A DNA stretch of 64,000 nucleotides. Source: Mycolicibacterium arenosum (GTDB lineage Bacteria > Actinomycetota > Actinomycetes > Mycobacteriales > Mycobacteriaceae). This document shows, piece after piece, positions 25,705 through 34,277 of the stretch (its first letter is position 1; the number at the start of each line of letters is the position of its first letter). A program made the translations under genes and the position numbers. The notes beneath the pieces were generated by a model that was given only the letters and a program-made list of their open reading frames with translations, was not told the origin of the DNA and made no database searches. The stretch is taken from positions 62,001 through 126,000 of the forward strand of contig NZ_JANDBD010000013.1 of assembly GCF_024320865.1 (NCBI RefSeq), written 5' to 3'.

Positions 25705-27597
25705 CTAGATGTTAGTGGTGCGGATCGCGACGACGAACGGACCGATGTCCGACACCGACCACTGCGGATCGTCGAACAGGGCCGAATCGAGCGTCACCTG
25801 ATAGCGGCGGACGTTCGGTTGGTTGGGATAGACGTCCTGTGCGAGCCGCAGGGTGTAGGTGTCGTTGGCGCCGTGGCGCATCACGAAAACGGTCGGCGGG
25901 GCCCACGGCAGCGCGTCCAGCGCAGCGGCGAACTCACCCGGCTCGGTCAGCGTCGCCCAGCTCTCGATGGCCCGCGAGCGCTCGTCGAACTGCGCGAGCG
26001 GATTCGCGTAGTGCGAGGTCAGCCCCTGGAAACCCCAGTAGGGGTAGAAGGCGAGGAAGCCGTAGTCGGCGGTCATCACCACGGTCTGGTTCGGGGGTCT
26101 GCCGGTGGTTTCGCGGATCTTGGCGTCGACCTCGGCGTAGTAGCGCTCCGCGCCGGGAGGGCGGCGGTCGGCACGCTGGCCGTACCCGTCGGTGTCGGTG
26201 TAGGCGACCGCGATGTCGGGCCGGATGGTGTCGGGGATGTCCTGGGCGAACGTCAGCCCGCCGATGACGCCGATGGCCGCCGCCGCCGCGACGATTCGCC
26301 GCGACTGTGTGTGGAAGCGGGTCGCGAACGCCTGCGTGGCGGCGATGAACCCGAATGCGCCGGCCGCGCTCAGCAGCACCGTGAGCGTGGGCTGCAGGCG
26401 GAAGGACAGCAGCGTCGTGCCCACCAGCGTCGTCACCATCGACAGCAGCGACCACGCGTACACCGACAGCACGGCGATCGCCAGCGCGCCCGCCCGGACG
26501 GATGAGCGCGCGTAGACCACTAGCCACACCGTGCCGACCATGCACAGCGCGCCGAGAAGGGTGAAGTCCAGCATCGGGAAGGTCAGTTGGGCACCGGCTT
26601 CGGGCAGATAGTGCTGGGCGGTGCCGGCGTCGGCCGGCGACCCCTTCGCCGCGGCGATCAGATACGGCCCCCAGCCGATCAGGGCCAGCGCTCCGGACAG
26701 GGCGGCGATCACCACGAGGCGGAGCACCGGCGCCCACGTGCGCCCGGCGATGGCGGCCAGCAGTCCCATGATCGCGATCGCGAACGCGGCGAATCCGAAC
26801 AGCAGCGTGTAGAACAGCGCCGCACCGCCGAGGAAGAGGCCGACGGCTACCACCGCGCCCCACCCGCTGTGCCGATTCCCCGAGTCGCTGCGCTCCTGCC
26901 CGCCTGCGCGAGCCTTGCCCCGCAGCCCCGACCACGCCAGCACGAACACCGGCGGCAGCAGAATCGTGATGACCGCGGCGTACGGCTCGGCGGGCGAGTA
27001 CGCCAGCATGGTGGCCACAGTGGTGGTCGTGACCACCAGCGCGAACTCGAAGCGGATCAGATGCAACCACAGCACCAGCGCGACGGCGACCGCGGCGGTG
27101 ATCGAGATGATCGACCACGGCTTGAACATCTCCCAGGCGGGCGTGCCGGTGAACGCGGCGAGCCGGCCGCCCAGCCAGAACCAGCCGGGCGGGTAGAACG
27201 GCGGCAGCCCCTGATAGGTCATGTCCTGGGGGGCGGCGGTATCGGCGAGCCGGGTCAGGTACTCGGTGCGGAACTGCTGGTCGACGGAGACGCCGAACAG
27301 GTACAGCTTGGTGGCGCCCAGCGGCATGGCCAGGGTCGCAGAAGAAAAGGCCGAGAGGAACAGCACCGCGGTCGCCCTGGCCACCCACCGCCTGCCGCGC
27401 CGCCACAGCAGGCCCGCGGCGAAAACACCTGCGAGGCAGACGAACTGGCCGACCGTAGTCAGCGCGTACAGCTGATTGGACGAGTTGAAGGCGGGCCAGT
27501 CGACGCGCGCGATCGCCGTCAGCGACACCACCGCGACGACGACGGCGATGAGCACGGCGGCCAGCATGTGGCCGAGGACCGTGAGAGCTTGGCGCAC
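25705..27597 (-). CDS. aftA: Galactan arabinofuranosyltransferase AftA
   Basis: GT-C enzyme that puts the first arabinofuranose residues on the galactan, priming arabinan growth. The GTG at 27597 (VRQALTVLGHMLAAV), eight bases after the dprE2 stop, gives 630 residues (643 in M. tuberculosis Rv3792). Upstream extension of the frame only shadows dprE2. About ten or more membrane helices are followed by a soluble C-terminal domain. The loop GVSVDQQFRTEYLTR carries the candidate catalytic Asp. A cytosolic-type Arg/Gly/Ser-rich insert (RAGGQERSDSGNRHSGWG) is produced by a dispersed repeat at 26877-26901. Confidence 0.94.
   Translation of the reverse strand: MRQALTVLGHMLAAVLIAVVVAVVSLTAIARVDWPAFNSSNQLYALTTVGQFVCLAGVFAAGLLWRRGRRWVARATAVLFLSAFSSATLAMPLGATKLYLFGVSVDQQFRTEYLTRLADTAAPQDMTYQGLPPFYPPGWFWLGGRLAAFTGTPAWEMFKPWSIISITAAVAVALVLWLHLIRFEFALVVTTTTVATMLAYSPAEPYAAVITILLPPVFVLAWSGLRGKARAGGQERSDSGNRHSGWGAVVAVGLFLGGAALFYTLLFGFAAFAIAIMGLLAAIAGRTWAPVLRLVVIAALSGALALIGWGPYLIAAAKGSPADAGTAQHYLPEAGAQLTFPMLDFTLLGALCMVGTVWLVVYARSSVRAGALAIAVLSVYAWSLLSMVTTLVGTTLLSFRLQPTLTVLLSAAGAFGFIAATQAFATRFHTQSRRIVAAAAAIGVIGGLTFAQDIPDTIRPDIAVAYTDTDGYGQRADRRPPGAERYYAEVDAKIRETTGRPPNQTVVMTADYGFLAFYPYWGFQGLTSHYANPLAQFDERSRAIESWATLTEPGEFAAALDALPWAPPTVFVMRHGANDTYTLRLAQDVYPNQPNVRRYQVTLDSALFDDPQWSVSDIGPFVVAIRTTNI
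26877..26901. repeat. Dispersed repeat copy inside aftA
   Basis: These 25 bases match 29804-29828 with one mismatch and share the core GTCGCTGCGCTC with the pair at 25623-25675. It adds the residues QERSDSG to a loop between membrane helices of AftA. Confidence 0.75.
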
Positions 27598-27605
27598 GCC
27601 GAACC

Positions 27606-28388
27606 TTAGATCGGCAGCTTGCGGAAGATCGGCCTCGGGATGTGCCGCAGGACCATCATCACGTAGCGAAACGGGCCGGGCGCCCAGACCAGATCCTTGC
27701 CCTTCGCCGACGCGGTCACCGCGAGCTCGGCGACGTACTCCTTGTCGACGGTGAACGGCGCCTCCTTCGTGCCGGTCGCCTTCCAGTGCGCGATCGTCGT
27801 CGAGGTCCGCACCTGGCCGGGACGGATGACGAGGACGCGAACGCCGAACTCGCGCAGCGCTTCTCCGAGACCGAGATAGAAGCCGTCGAGGCCGGCCTTG
27901 GTCGAGCCGTAGACGAAGTTCGACCGGCGGACCCGCTCGCCTGCGGCCGAGCTCATCGCGATGATGCGGCCCGATCCCTGTGCCCGCATCTTCTCGCCGA
28001 GCAGCACACCGACCGAAACCGCTGCGGTGTAGTTGATCTCGGCGATCTGAACCGCCTTGCGTTGGTTCTGCCAGAGTTCCTCGGCGTCGCCGAGCAGACC
28101 GAACGCGACGACGGCCACGTCGACGTCGCCACCGGCCCAGGCCTTGTCGATGACGGCGGGGTGGTCCGCGCTCTTCACGCCGTCGAAGTCGATCCACTCG
28201 ACCGACCTCGCGCCCGCCGCCGTCATCGCGGCGATGGCGTCGGCCTTGCGCGGATGGTCCGGCAGATCGGCGAGGATCACGCGGGCGGCTGCGTTGCGCA
28301 GGTAGCGTTCGCCGATCGCCAGCGCGATCTCGGATGTCCCGCCGAGCAGCAGGATGGCCTGCGGATTACCAACGGCGTCAAAGACCAT
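27606..28388 (-). CDS. dprE2: Decaprenylphospho-2-keto-ribose reductase DprE2
   Basis: NADH-dependent short-chain dehydrogenase that finishes epimerisation of decaprenyl-phospho-ribose to decaprenyl-phospho-arabinose, the only arabinose donor for the Emb/Aft enzymes. 260 residues, close to the 254 of Rv3791. Nucleotide site LLGGTSEIALAI; catalytic Ser in AMSSAAGE and Tyr-Lys in YGSTKAG; C-terminus RPIFRKLPI as in the orthologue. Its ATG directly abuts the dprE1 stop (TAA-ATG), consistent with coupled synthesis of the two-step enzyme pair. Confidence 0.97.
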   Translation of the reverse strand: MVFDAVGNPQAILLLGGTSEIALAIGERYLRNAAARVILADLPDHPRKADAIAAMTAAGARSVEWIDFDGVKSADHPAVIDKAWAGGDVDVAVVAFGLLGDAEELWQNQRKAVQIAEINYTAAVSVGVLLGEKMRAQGSGRIIAMSSAAGERVRRSNFVYGSTKAGLDGFYLGLGEALREFGVRVLVIRPGQVRTSTTIAHWKATGTKEAPFTVDKEYVAELAVTASAKGKDLVWAPGPFRYVMMVLRHIPRPIFRKLPI

Positions 28389-29765
28389 TTAGAGCAACTC
28401 CAGACGTCGGGCCATATCCGAGGCGAAGACGCCGTCGGGATCGACCTTGCGGCGCACCGAGATCCATTCGTCGATGCGGGGGTACATGGCGTGGAACGTG
28501 GCGGCGGTGGTGCGGTTGTCCTTGGCGGTGTACAGCCTGCCGCCGAACTCGAGCACCCGCTTGTCCAGTCCGTTGAGGAACTCGTTGAGGCCGGGCCGGA
28601 TCGGGAAGTCCACGCAGACGTTCCAGCCGGGGATCGGGAAGCTCAGCGGTGCTTGGTTTCCGGGGCCGAAGAGCTTGAACACGTTGAGGAACGACACGTG
28701 CCCGCTGGCTTGGATGTCGACGAGGATGCGCTTGAACTCGTCGACCGCCTCGACGGGTACGACGAACTGGTACTGCGCGAATCCGTCTGAGCCGTAGGCG
28801 CGATTCCACTCGCCGACCATGTCGAGCGGATGGTAGAACTGCGTCAGGTTCTGGGCTTTGCCTCGATAGGTCTTGCCCATCTTGTACCAGAGTTCGGTCA
28901 TCGGGCCGAAGGTGAACTTGTTGGCCAAGCCGTTGGGGAAGATGTCGGGCGCCGTGAAGAACTGTGGCGCATCGAATTTCAGCGGATCCTTCGCCAGCTT
29001 CTCCGGCAGCTGGTCGAGGGTGGCCAGCGACCCGCGGGAGATGACGGCGCGGCCCAGCTTCGGCGGTGCGCTCATCGCGTCGAACCAGCCCGACGAGTAG
29101 GTGTAGTTGGATTCGGTGCCGTCGCTGTGGAACGCGATGGTCTCGTCGAGGCTCGCGGTGACGTCGCCGTCGGCGATGAAGTAGGCGGTCTCGGTGGGCG
29201 TCATCGCGATCTTCGCGCGCAGGATGATGCCGGTCAGCCCGTTGCCGCCGACGGTCGCCCAGAACAGCTCGGACTCCTCGCCTTCAGGCGTCAGAGTGCG
29301 GACGTCACCGGAGGCCAGCAGCAGGTCCATCGACAGCACGTGGTTGCCGAAGCTGCCCGCGCTGTGGTGGTTCTTCCCGTGGATGTCGCACGCGATGGCG
29401 CCGCCGATCGTGACCTGCCGGGTGCCGGGCAGCACCGGCACCCACAGGCCCAGCGGCAGCGCGGCGCGCATCAACTGGTCGAGGTTGACGCCGGCGTCCA
29501 CGTCGACGATGTGGCTGTCGCGGTCCATCGAGTGGATCTTGTTCAGCGCGGGCATGTCGATGACGAGGCCGCCGCCGTTCTGCGCGTTGTCGCCGTAGGA
29601 CCGGCCGAGGCCGCGGGCGAGAACACCCCTGCCGCCGCGTCCTTGCTGTGCGGCCTGCGCGACGGCGTCGACGATGTCGCCGGCATCCGGAGTGGAGAGC
29701 ACCGTGGCGACGGACGGCGCGGTGCGCGCCCAACCCATCAGGCGCTTCTGGGTGGTCGTGAACAT
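28389..29765 (-). CDS. dprE1: Decaprenylphospho-ribose oxidase DprE1
   Basis: FAD enzyme that oxidises the 2'-OH of decaprenyl-phospho-ribose; it works with DprE2 on the periplasmic side. 458 residues (461 in M. tuberculosis). FAD-binding PCMH-type motif GLGRSYGDNAQN and GGAIACDIHGKNHH. Cys384 in PGWNVCVDFP equals Cys387 of M. tuberculosis, the residue modified by benzothiazinones, so the target is of the sensitive type. It lies 19 bases after the gtrA-like gene. Confidence 0.97.
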   Translation of the reverse strand: MFTTTQKRLMGWARTAPSVATVLSTPDAGDIVDAVAQAAQQGRGGRGVLARGLGRSYGDNAQNGGGLVIDMPALNKIHSMDRDSHIVDVDAGVNLDQLMRAALPLGLWVPVLPGTRQVTIGGAIACDIHGKNHHSAGSFGNHVLSMDLLLASGDVRTLTPEGEESELFWATVGGNGLTGIILRAKIAMTPTETAYFIADGDVTASLDETIAFHSDGTESNYTYSSGWFDAMSAPPKLGRAVISRGSLATLDQLPEKLAKDPLKFDAPQFFTAPDIFPNGLANKFTFGPMTELWYKMGKTYRGKAQNLTQFYHPLDMVGEWNRAYGSDGFAQYQFVVPVEAVDEFKRILVDIQASGHVSFLNVFKLFGPGNQAPLSFPIPGWNVCVDFPIRPGLNEFLNGLDKRVLEFGGRLYTAKDNRTTAATFHAMYPRIDEWISVRRKVDPDGVFASDMARRLELL

Positions 29766-29784
29766 CGTGACGAGGGTACCGCCC

Positions 29785-30243
29785 TCAGGAGAGGCTTCCG
29801 TCCTCCCCGAGTCGCTTCGCTCCTGCCCACCGGAAGATCACCGCGCGCTGCACCACGAAGTTGATGACGGTGGCGGTGCCCTGTGCGATGACGAAGGCCA
29901 CCACCACGCCCAGTGCCGAGTAGTCGAAGATCCGCAGGAACAGGTGGTTGAGGCCGACCTGCACGACGAACGTGGTGATGTAGAGCGCCCACACCGCAGC
30001 GAGCCGCTTGCCGCTCGGCGGAGCCTGGAACGTCCACCGCCGATTCAGCAGGTACGCCGTCGTCGTTCCCGCGACCCAGCCGAGGGTCTTCGCGAGGTCG
30101 GGTTGCATGCCCGCGAGCTTGTACAGCAGCACGTAGAGGCCGAAGTCGACGACGGCCGACAGTCCGCCGGTGACCACGAACCGGAACACCTGGGTGCCCA
30201 GGCTGAGGTTCGCGGGTTCGGGTGGTTCGGGCGGCACTGTCAC
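29785..30243 (-). CDS. GtrA-like membrane protein (Rv3789 homologue)
   Basis: 152 residues with four membrane helices in the GtrA pattern (FVVTGGLSAVVDFGLYVLLY and LNRRWTF are typical). The GTG start at 30243 is preceded by a candidate -10 TAAGCT (30252-30257) eight bases upstream. The M. tuberculosis counterpart beside dprE1 has been discussed as a decaprenyl-phospho-arabinose translocase or as an AftA partner; the role is unsettled. Its last residues (AKRLGEDGSLS) are encoded by a dispersed repeat at 29804-29828. First gene of the dprE-emb unit. Confidence 0.88.
   Translation of the reverse strand: MTVPPEPPEPANLSLGTQVFRFVVTGGLSAVVDFGLYVLLYKLAGMQPDLAKTLGWVAGTTTAYLLNRRWTFQAPPSGKRLAAVWALYITTFVVQVGLNHLFLRIFDYSALGVVVAFVIAQGTATVINFVVQRAVIFRWAGAKRLGEDGSLS
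29804..29828. repeat. Dispersed repeat copy at the 3' end of the gtrA-like gene
   Basis: These 25 bases match 26877-26901 except at one position. They lie just before the stop codon and form the last dozen residues of the GtrA-like protein. Confidence 0.75.
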
Positions 30244-30279
30244 GACAGCGCAGCTTACGGCGCTGCGCTCGGGACTCCG

Positions 30280-30678
30280 CTACCCCCAGATCCACTCCGT
30301 CAGATCGATGATGCTGATCAGCAGCACGGGGTCGGTGGAGCGCACCAGCAGCGGCGGTGACACCCTGGTCTGCACCGCGTAGTTCTCGGTGTGATTCCAC
30401 GAGATCGACGCCGACTTGGTCCTGAGTCGTTCAACGCATTCAGCGGGGGCTGCCACTCCGAAGTCGGTGAGCAGTTCCGGCAGGGGCTGCCTGGCGACCG
30501 TCGCGCCGTCGATGTAGCCGAGCATGTCCGCGCAGGCCTGGTTGGCGTAGATGATGTCGCCGTGCAGGGCAACCGCCAGCATCGCGATCGGCAGGCGGTC
30601 CAGCAGCTTCAATGCCGGAAGTTCGTGAAGGTAATCGATCAGGTCTGTCGGTGCGGCGGTCTGACGTCGGTCGTGCAT
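30280..30678 (-). CDS. PAS-domain protein
   Basis: 132 residues from the ATG at 30678, which has GGGAG 7 bases upstream; an in-frame GTG/ATG further out (30723) is less likely. A single PAS domain occupies nearly the whole protein (LDRLPIAMLAVALHGDIIYANQACADMLGY, then a PAS core ending LLISIIDLTEW). There is no kinase, GGDEF or DNA-binding domain, so it must signal through a partner. It lies 36 bases upstream of the gtrA-like gene and 81 bases downstream of two GAF-ANTAR genes, all on one strand. Ligand unknown. Confidence 0.8.
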   Translation of the reverse strand: MHDRRQTAAPTDLIDYLHELPALKLLDRLPIAMLAVALHGDIIYANQACADMLGYIDGATVARQPLPELLTDFGVAAPAECVERLRTKSASISWNHTENYAVQTRVSPPLLVRSTDPVLLISIIDLTEWIWG

Positions 30679-30759
30679 TGGTTCGCTCCCGGAAGACGGC
30701 AAGTGGATACCCGACGTCACCAAGGGTTCGGAGCAACGGTCTCTGAGATAGTAGCGGCG

Positions 30760-31518
30760 TTAACTGTTCGGCGACGAGGTTCGGCCGTACCTCTCGATGA
30801 CGGCGCGGGCAGCGTCGCTGAGGTGTTGATTGTTGTCTCTTGCGATCTTCCGCAGCCGCGCGTAGGCCTGCGCCATGTCGAGGCCCAATCGCTCCGCGAG
30901 CACACCTTTAGCCTGCTCGACGATGATTCTGCTGTTGAGCGCGGTCTGGAGCTGTCCGTTCAGCTCGGCTCCCCGCATGATCACCCGCTGCTGCAGGATG
31001 CCGATCGTCGCGACGTCGGCGAGGGCCTGCGCGACTACGACGTCCGAGTCCGGTAGCAGGCCCGGCTCAGTGCGAAACAGATTCAGTGCTCCGATGCGCT
31101 CGGTGCGCAGCCGGAGTGGGATCGCGAAGACGGCGCCGAACCCCTCGGCGAGTGCGCCATCGGCGAACGCGGGCCACCGGTCGCGTCCGACAGCCAGATC
31201 TTCGACGAACACCTGGCGCCCCGTGCGAAAGGCCTCGAGACACGGGCCGGCATCGGACTGAAGTTGTAGCAGGTCGAGTATTCGTGCCTGCTCGCTGGTG
31301 GAGGCCAGCACCTGCAGACCGCCGTGCGGATCTGAGAGGAGGAGTCCCGCCGAGTCGGTGGCCAGCAGCGATACGCAGTCGTCGACCATCTGCTGGGTCA
31401 GATCGACGACGTCGTAATCGTCGACCAGGGTGTCCGCAAGTGCGACGAACGTCTGCACCAGGGCAGCTTCGCGACCGTCCATGGGATCTTCTCTTTTCCC
31501 GTCGTCATTCGTTGTCAT
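30760..31518 (-). CDS. GAF-ANTAR RNA-binding regulator, copy 1
   Basis: 252 residues from the ATG at 31518, four bases after the preceding stop. An ATG at 31482 with GAGAAG upstream would give 240 residues. GAF sensor about 20-170 (DSAGLLLSDPHGGLQVLASTSE, FAIPLRLRTERIGALNLF) is followed by an ANTAR domain about 185-250 (LNSRIIVEQAKGVLAERLGLDMAQAYARLRKIARDNN). ANTAR domains bind paired RNA hairpins and prevent termination. A phosphoacceptor receiver domain is absent, so control must come from the GAF ligand or a partner. Coupled with the next upstream gene. Confidence 0.9.
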   Translation of the reverse strand: MTTNDDGKREDPMDGREAALVQTFVALADTLVDDYDVVDLTQQMVDDCVSLLATDSAGLLLSDPHGGLQVLASTSEQARILDLLQLQSDAGPCLEAFRTGRQVFVEDLAVGRDRWPAFADGALAEGFGAVFAIPLRLRTERIGALNLFRTEPGLLPDSDVVVAQALADVATIGILQQRVIMRGAELNGQLQTALNSRIIVEQAKGVLAERLGLDMAQAYARLRKIARDNNQHLSDAARAVIERYGRTSSPNS

Positions 31519-31522
31519 CGGG

Positions 31523-32230
31523 TCAGCTCTCGTTGTCGGAGTCGAAGCGGAGGCGCCGATCGATGACGGCGCGGGCGACCTCGTGCAGCGGCCGGTCCGT
31601 CGCGAAGGCGTGTGCTCGCAATCTGAGGTAGGCGATCCGAGGCGAAACGGACAGCTGAGCGACCACCATGCCGGTGGCCTGGTGGATTTCGACGGATGAC
31701 GGCGACGGTGCCCACCAAGCCTCGCCCCCGGGGGGGTCGCCGTCAACCGGTTCGCTGCGCGTCAACAGGATCGTCGTGACGATGTCCGCGACCGCGACCA
31801 CGTCGGCGACCTCGGCGCGTTCCAGTGGAACGGGTTCGTTGCGGGACAGTTCGAGGACGCCGACGGAGATCGCGCCGATCAGGAGCGGGAAGGCGAACAG
31901 TGCGCCGCGTGCGTAGCCGTCCAGTGCGGTGACGAATCCCGGCCAGCGATCGAACTCGGCCGACACATCCCCTACCAGGACGGGCACGCAGTGGGCCAGC
32001 GCGTCGAACGCCGGGCCCTCACCGGCCAGGATCTGCTGGGCCTGAAGTCGCGTCGCGGTCTCGTCCGACGCGCCCAGCGGTTCCCACGTCGACGACGGTG
32101 CGCTGACGCCGATCGCGGCGGAGTCGACGGGCAGCACCGCCACGCAGCAGACCGATACGGCGTCGGCGGTCAGCGAGCCGTCGGGGTACCCGGCGAGTGC
32201 CGCCATGAACTTGCCGGAGATCGCGCTCAC
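31523..32230 (-). CDS. GAF-ANTAR RNA-binding regulator, copy 2
   Basis: 235 residues starting GTG at 32230. GAF-type region about 15-150 (ALFAFPLLIGAISVGVLELSRN), then an ANTAR-type helical domain (SSVEIHQATGMVVAQLSVSPRIAYLRLRAHAFATDRPLHEVARAVIDRRL). It is divergent in sequence from copy 1, so not a recent duplicate. First gene of a three-gene set (two GAF-ANTAR and a PAS protein) that leads into the dprE-emb unit. The 100 bases upstream to the MocR stop show no clear hairpin. Confidence 0.88.
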   Translation of the reverse strand: MSAISGKFMAALAGYPDGSLTADAVSVCCVAVLPVDSAAIGVSAPSSTWEPLGASDETATRLQAQQILAGEGPAFDALAHCVPVLVGDVSAEFDRWPGFVTALDGYARGALFAFPLLIGAISVGVLELSRNEPVPLERAEVADVVAVADIVTTILLTRSEPVDGDPPGGEAWWAPSPSSVEIHQATGMVVAQLSVSPRIAYLRLRAHAFATDRPLHEVARAVIDRRLRFDSDNES

Positions 32231-32332
32231 GTGCGATCACATCGGTCGTTGTGCACGCAATTCATCTGCGTCCCGTCGGTAGCCCCTGATTACACGACGC
32301 GGGGTGGTCCGGGCGCGGTGCTGGGTTCCAGC

Positions 32333-33754
32333 CTACGGCCGTGCCAATCCGCTGGTACGCAGTACCTCGCAGAGCGCGTCCACCGCGCGGCCGAACGCGT
32401 GCTCGGCGGGTGCGGCGAAGCCGATGATAACGCCGTCCTGCTCGGGCACCTCCTGGCCTGCGGCGGGGTGTCGCATCAGTGCGAGGCCGGACAGTGCGAT
32501 GCCCGCCCCGCCGGCCCGCCGCAACACCTCGGGCTCGGCCCCGTCGGGCAGCGTCAGCAGCATGTTGACGCCCGCGGCCAACCCGCTGATGCCCACCGCG
32601 AAGGGGGACAGCGCGGCGGCGAGGGCGTCACGGCGGCGGCGGTAGCGGGTGCGCATGCGCCGGACGTGCTTGTCGTACTGCCCGCTGGAGATGAAGTCGG
32701 CCAACGTCAGCTGGGTGAGGGCGTCGACGAAGTACTGCTGGCCACCCGCGGCGGCGATCACGGGGTCGACGAGGTGGTCGGGCAGGACCATCCACCCCAG
32801 CCGCATCGCCTGGGCCATGCTCTTGCTCGTCGAGCCGAGGTAGGCGACACGGTCCGGGCACAGTCCCTGCAGTGCGCCGATCGGTTGGCGGTCGTAGCGG
32901 AACTCACCGTCGTAGTCGTCATCGAGGACGTAACCCCCTGTGCGCCTAGCCCATTCGATGGCTGAGGTGCGCCTGCTGGCGTGCAGGGGCATGCCGAGCG
33001 GGCTGTGGTGTGCCGGTGTCAGCAGCGCCGCCGAGACCTCGAGGGTGTCGAGTTCGGCGGTCTTCGCGCCGAGGTCGTCGACGCCGATCGGCACCGTGGG
33101 GACGTTCATCGCGGCGAGAGCATCGCGGAAGACGAACAGCGAGTAGGCCTCCACCGCGACGGCGCCTCTCCTGCCGAGTACCTGCGCCAGGAGCTGCACC
33201 CCGTGCCGGACACCCGCGCAGATCACGATCGAGTCCGGTGAGGTGCGCACCCCGCGGACCCTCCCGAGGTACTCGGTGAGCGCCTCCCGGAGCTCGATGC
33301 GGCCGCGCGGATCGCCCATGCGAAACGCGTCGGTGGGGGCGTTCTGCAGGGCGCGTCGGCTCGACGCCAGCCAGGCGCTGCGGGGGAACTCCGCGACGTC
33401 CGGCGAACCCGGCATGAGGTTATGGATCGGGGTGCCGGGGGTTCGCCTCGGCCGCGGCGGTAGTGAGGTCGTCACCGCGCCGACGACCCAGGTGCCCGCC
33501 CCCTGGCGCGACGCCAGCCAGCCTTCCGCGACGAGTTCGGCGTAGGCCTCGGCGACGGTGTTGCGGGCCAAGCCGAGATCGGTGGCGAGTGACCGGGACG
33601 GCGGAAGCATGCCGCCCTCTGCGAGCCGGCCGGAGCGGACGGCGTCCCGCAGCGCGTTGATCAGCAGTTCCCGCGCCCCGCGGGCGCCGGGGGTGATGGC
33701 GGTGCGCAGGTCGAGGTGCAGGTCGCGGGCGCCGGAATTGGCCCATGAAGTCAC
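32333..33754 (-). CDS. MocR-type regulator (GntR HTH + aminotransferase domain)
   Basis: 473 residues from the GTG at 33754 (VTSWANSGARDLHL). The frame opens further upstream, but those starts would overrun the divergent gene. N-terminal GntR winged helix (ELLINALRDAVRSGRLAEGGMLPPSRSLATDLGLARNTV), then a fold-type I aminotransferase domain with the PLP lysine in STSKSMAQ and the DDDYDGEFRY motif. MocR proteins use the PLP domain as an effector sensor. No pyridoxine-synthesis gene is adjacent, so it need not be PdxR. The divergent AhpD-like gene is the likeliest target. Confidence 0.9.
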   Translation of the reverse strand: MTSWANSGARDLHLDLRTAITPGARGARELLINALRDAVRSGRLAEGGMLPPSRSLATDLGLARNTVAEAYAELVAEGWLASRQGAGTWVVGAVTTSLPPRPRRTPGTPIHNLMPGSPDVAEFPRSAWLASSRRALQNAPTDAFRMGDPRGRIELREALTEYLGRVRGVRTSPDSIVICAGVRHGVQLLAQVLGRRGAVAVEAYSLFVFRDALAAMNVPTVPIGVDDLGAKTAELDTLEVSAALLTPAHHSPLGMPLHASRRTSAIEWARRTGGYVLDDDYDGEFRYDRQPIGALQGLCPDRVAYLGSTSKSMAQAMRLGWMVLPDHLVDPVIAAAGGQQYFVDALTQLTLADFISSGQYDKHVRRMRTRYRRRRDALAAALSPFAVGISGLAAGVNMLLTLPDGAEPEVLRRAGGAGIALSGLALMRHPAAGQEVPEQDGVIIGFAAPAEHAFGRAVDALCEVLRTSGLARP

Positions 33755-33790
33755 TGTCGAATTGAACCATGTGGACGGTTCTTTGCCGCC

Positions 33791-33796
33791 TAGCGT
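33791..33796 (+). promoter_or_regulatory. -10 element of the AhpD-like gene
   Basis: TAGCGT lies seven bases before the ATG at 33804. The short divergent region 33755-33803 must also hold the MocR operator; the inverted motif AACC(8)GGTT at 33765-33780 is a candidate. Confidence 0.55.
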
Positions 33797-33803
33797 TATC
33801 GGC

Positions 33804-34274
33804 ATGACGCACACCCTCGAGCAGCCCACCGCCATCCACCGCCTGAAGATCTACAAGGTCTCGCCCGAGCTCTACGACGCGATGATGAAGCTGTCCACCG
33901 AGGCGGCCAAGGACATCGATCCCACGATCGCCGAGCTCGTCAAGATCCGTGCCAGCCAGCTCAACCACTGCGCCTTCTGCCTCGACATGCACGTCGCCGA
34001 CGCCCGCGAGCAGGGCGAGACCGAACAGCGCCTGGCGCTGATCGCGGCGTGGGAGGAGGCGGGCACGCTCTTCACCGATCGTGAGCGCGCCGCCCTCGAG
34101 CTCACCGAGGCCATCACCGAACTCGGCAACGGCCACGTCTCCGACGACGTGTACGCCAAGGCCGCGGACGTCTTCAGCGAGAAGGAACTCGCCCAGGTCA
34201 TCGCGATGGCCGTCACCATCAACGCGTGGAACCGGTTCAACGTGGCGACCCGGATGAAGGCCCCCCGTCGCTAG
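33804..34274 (+). CDS. AhpD-like / carboxymuconolactone decarboxylase family protein
   Basis: 156 residues. The peroxidatic motif is in RASQLNHCAFCLDMHVADAR, with the CxxC pair and the downstream His typical of AhpD-type alkylhydroperoxidases, and TEAITELGNGHVSDD follows. Members reduce peroxides through the CxxC pair or catalyse decarboxylation; the presence of CxxC favours peroxidase chemistry. The start is fixed by the -10 seven bases upstream. It is divergent from the MocR gene and ends against an inverted repeat. Confidence 0.88.
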   Translation: MTHTLEQPTAIHRLKIYKVSPELYDAMMKLSTEAAKDIDPTIAELVKIRASQLNHCAFCLDMHVADAREQGETEQRLALIAAWEEAGTLFTDRERAALELTEAITELGNGHVSDDVYAKAADVFSEKELAQVIAMAVTINAWNRFNVATRMKAPRR

Positions 34275-34277
34275 CCC

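Noticed and set aside
31991..32965. 324-codon plus-strand frame opposite the ANTAR and MocR genes
   Set aside because: Antisense shadow with His/Arg/Gly-rich composition; the opposite strand carries recognisable domains.
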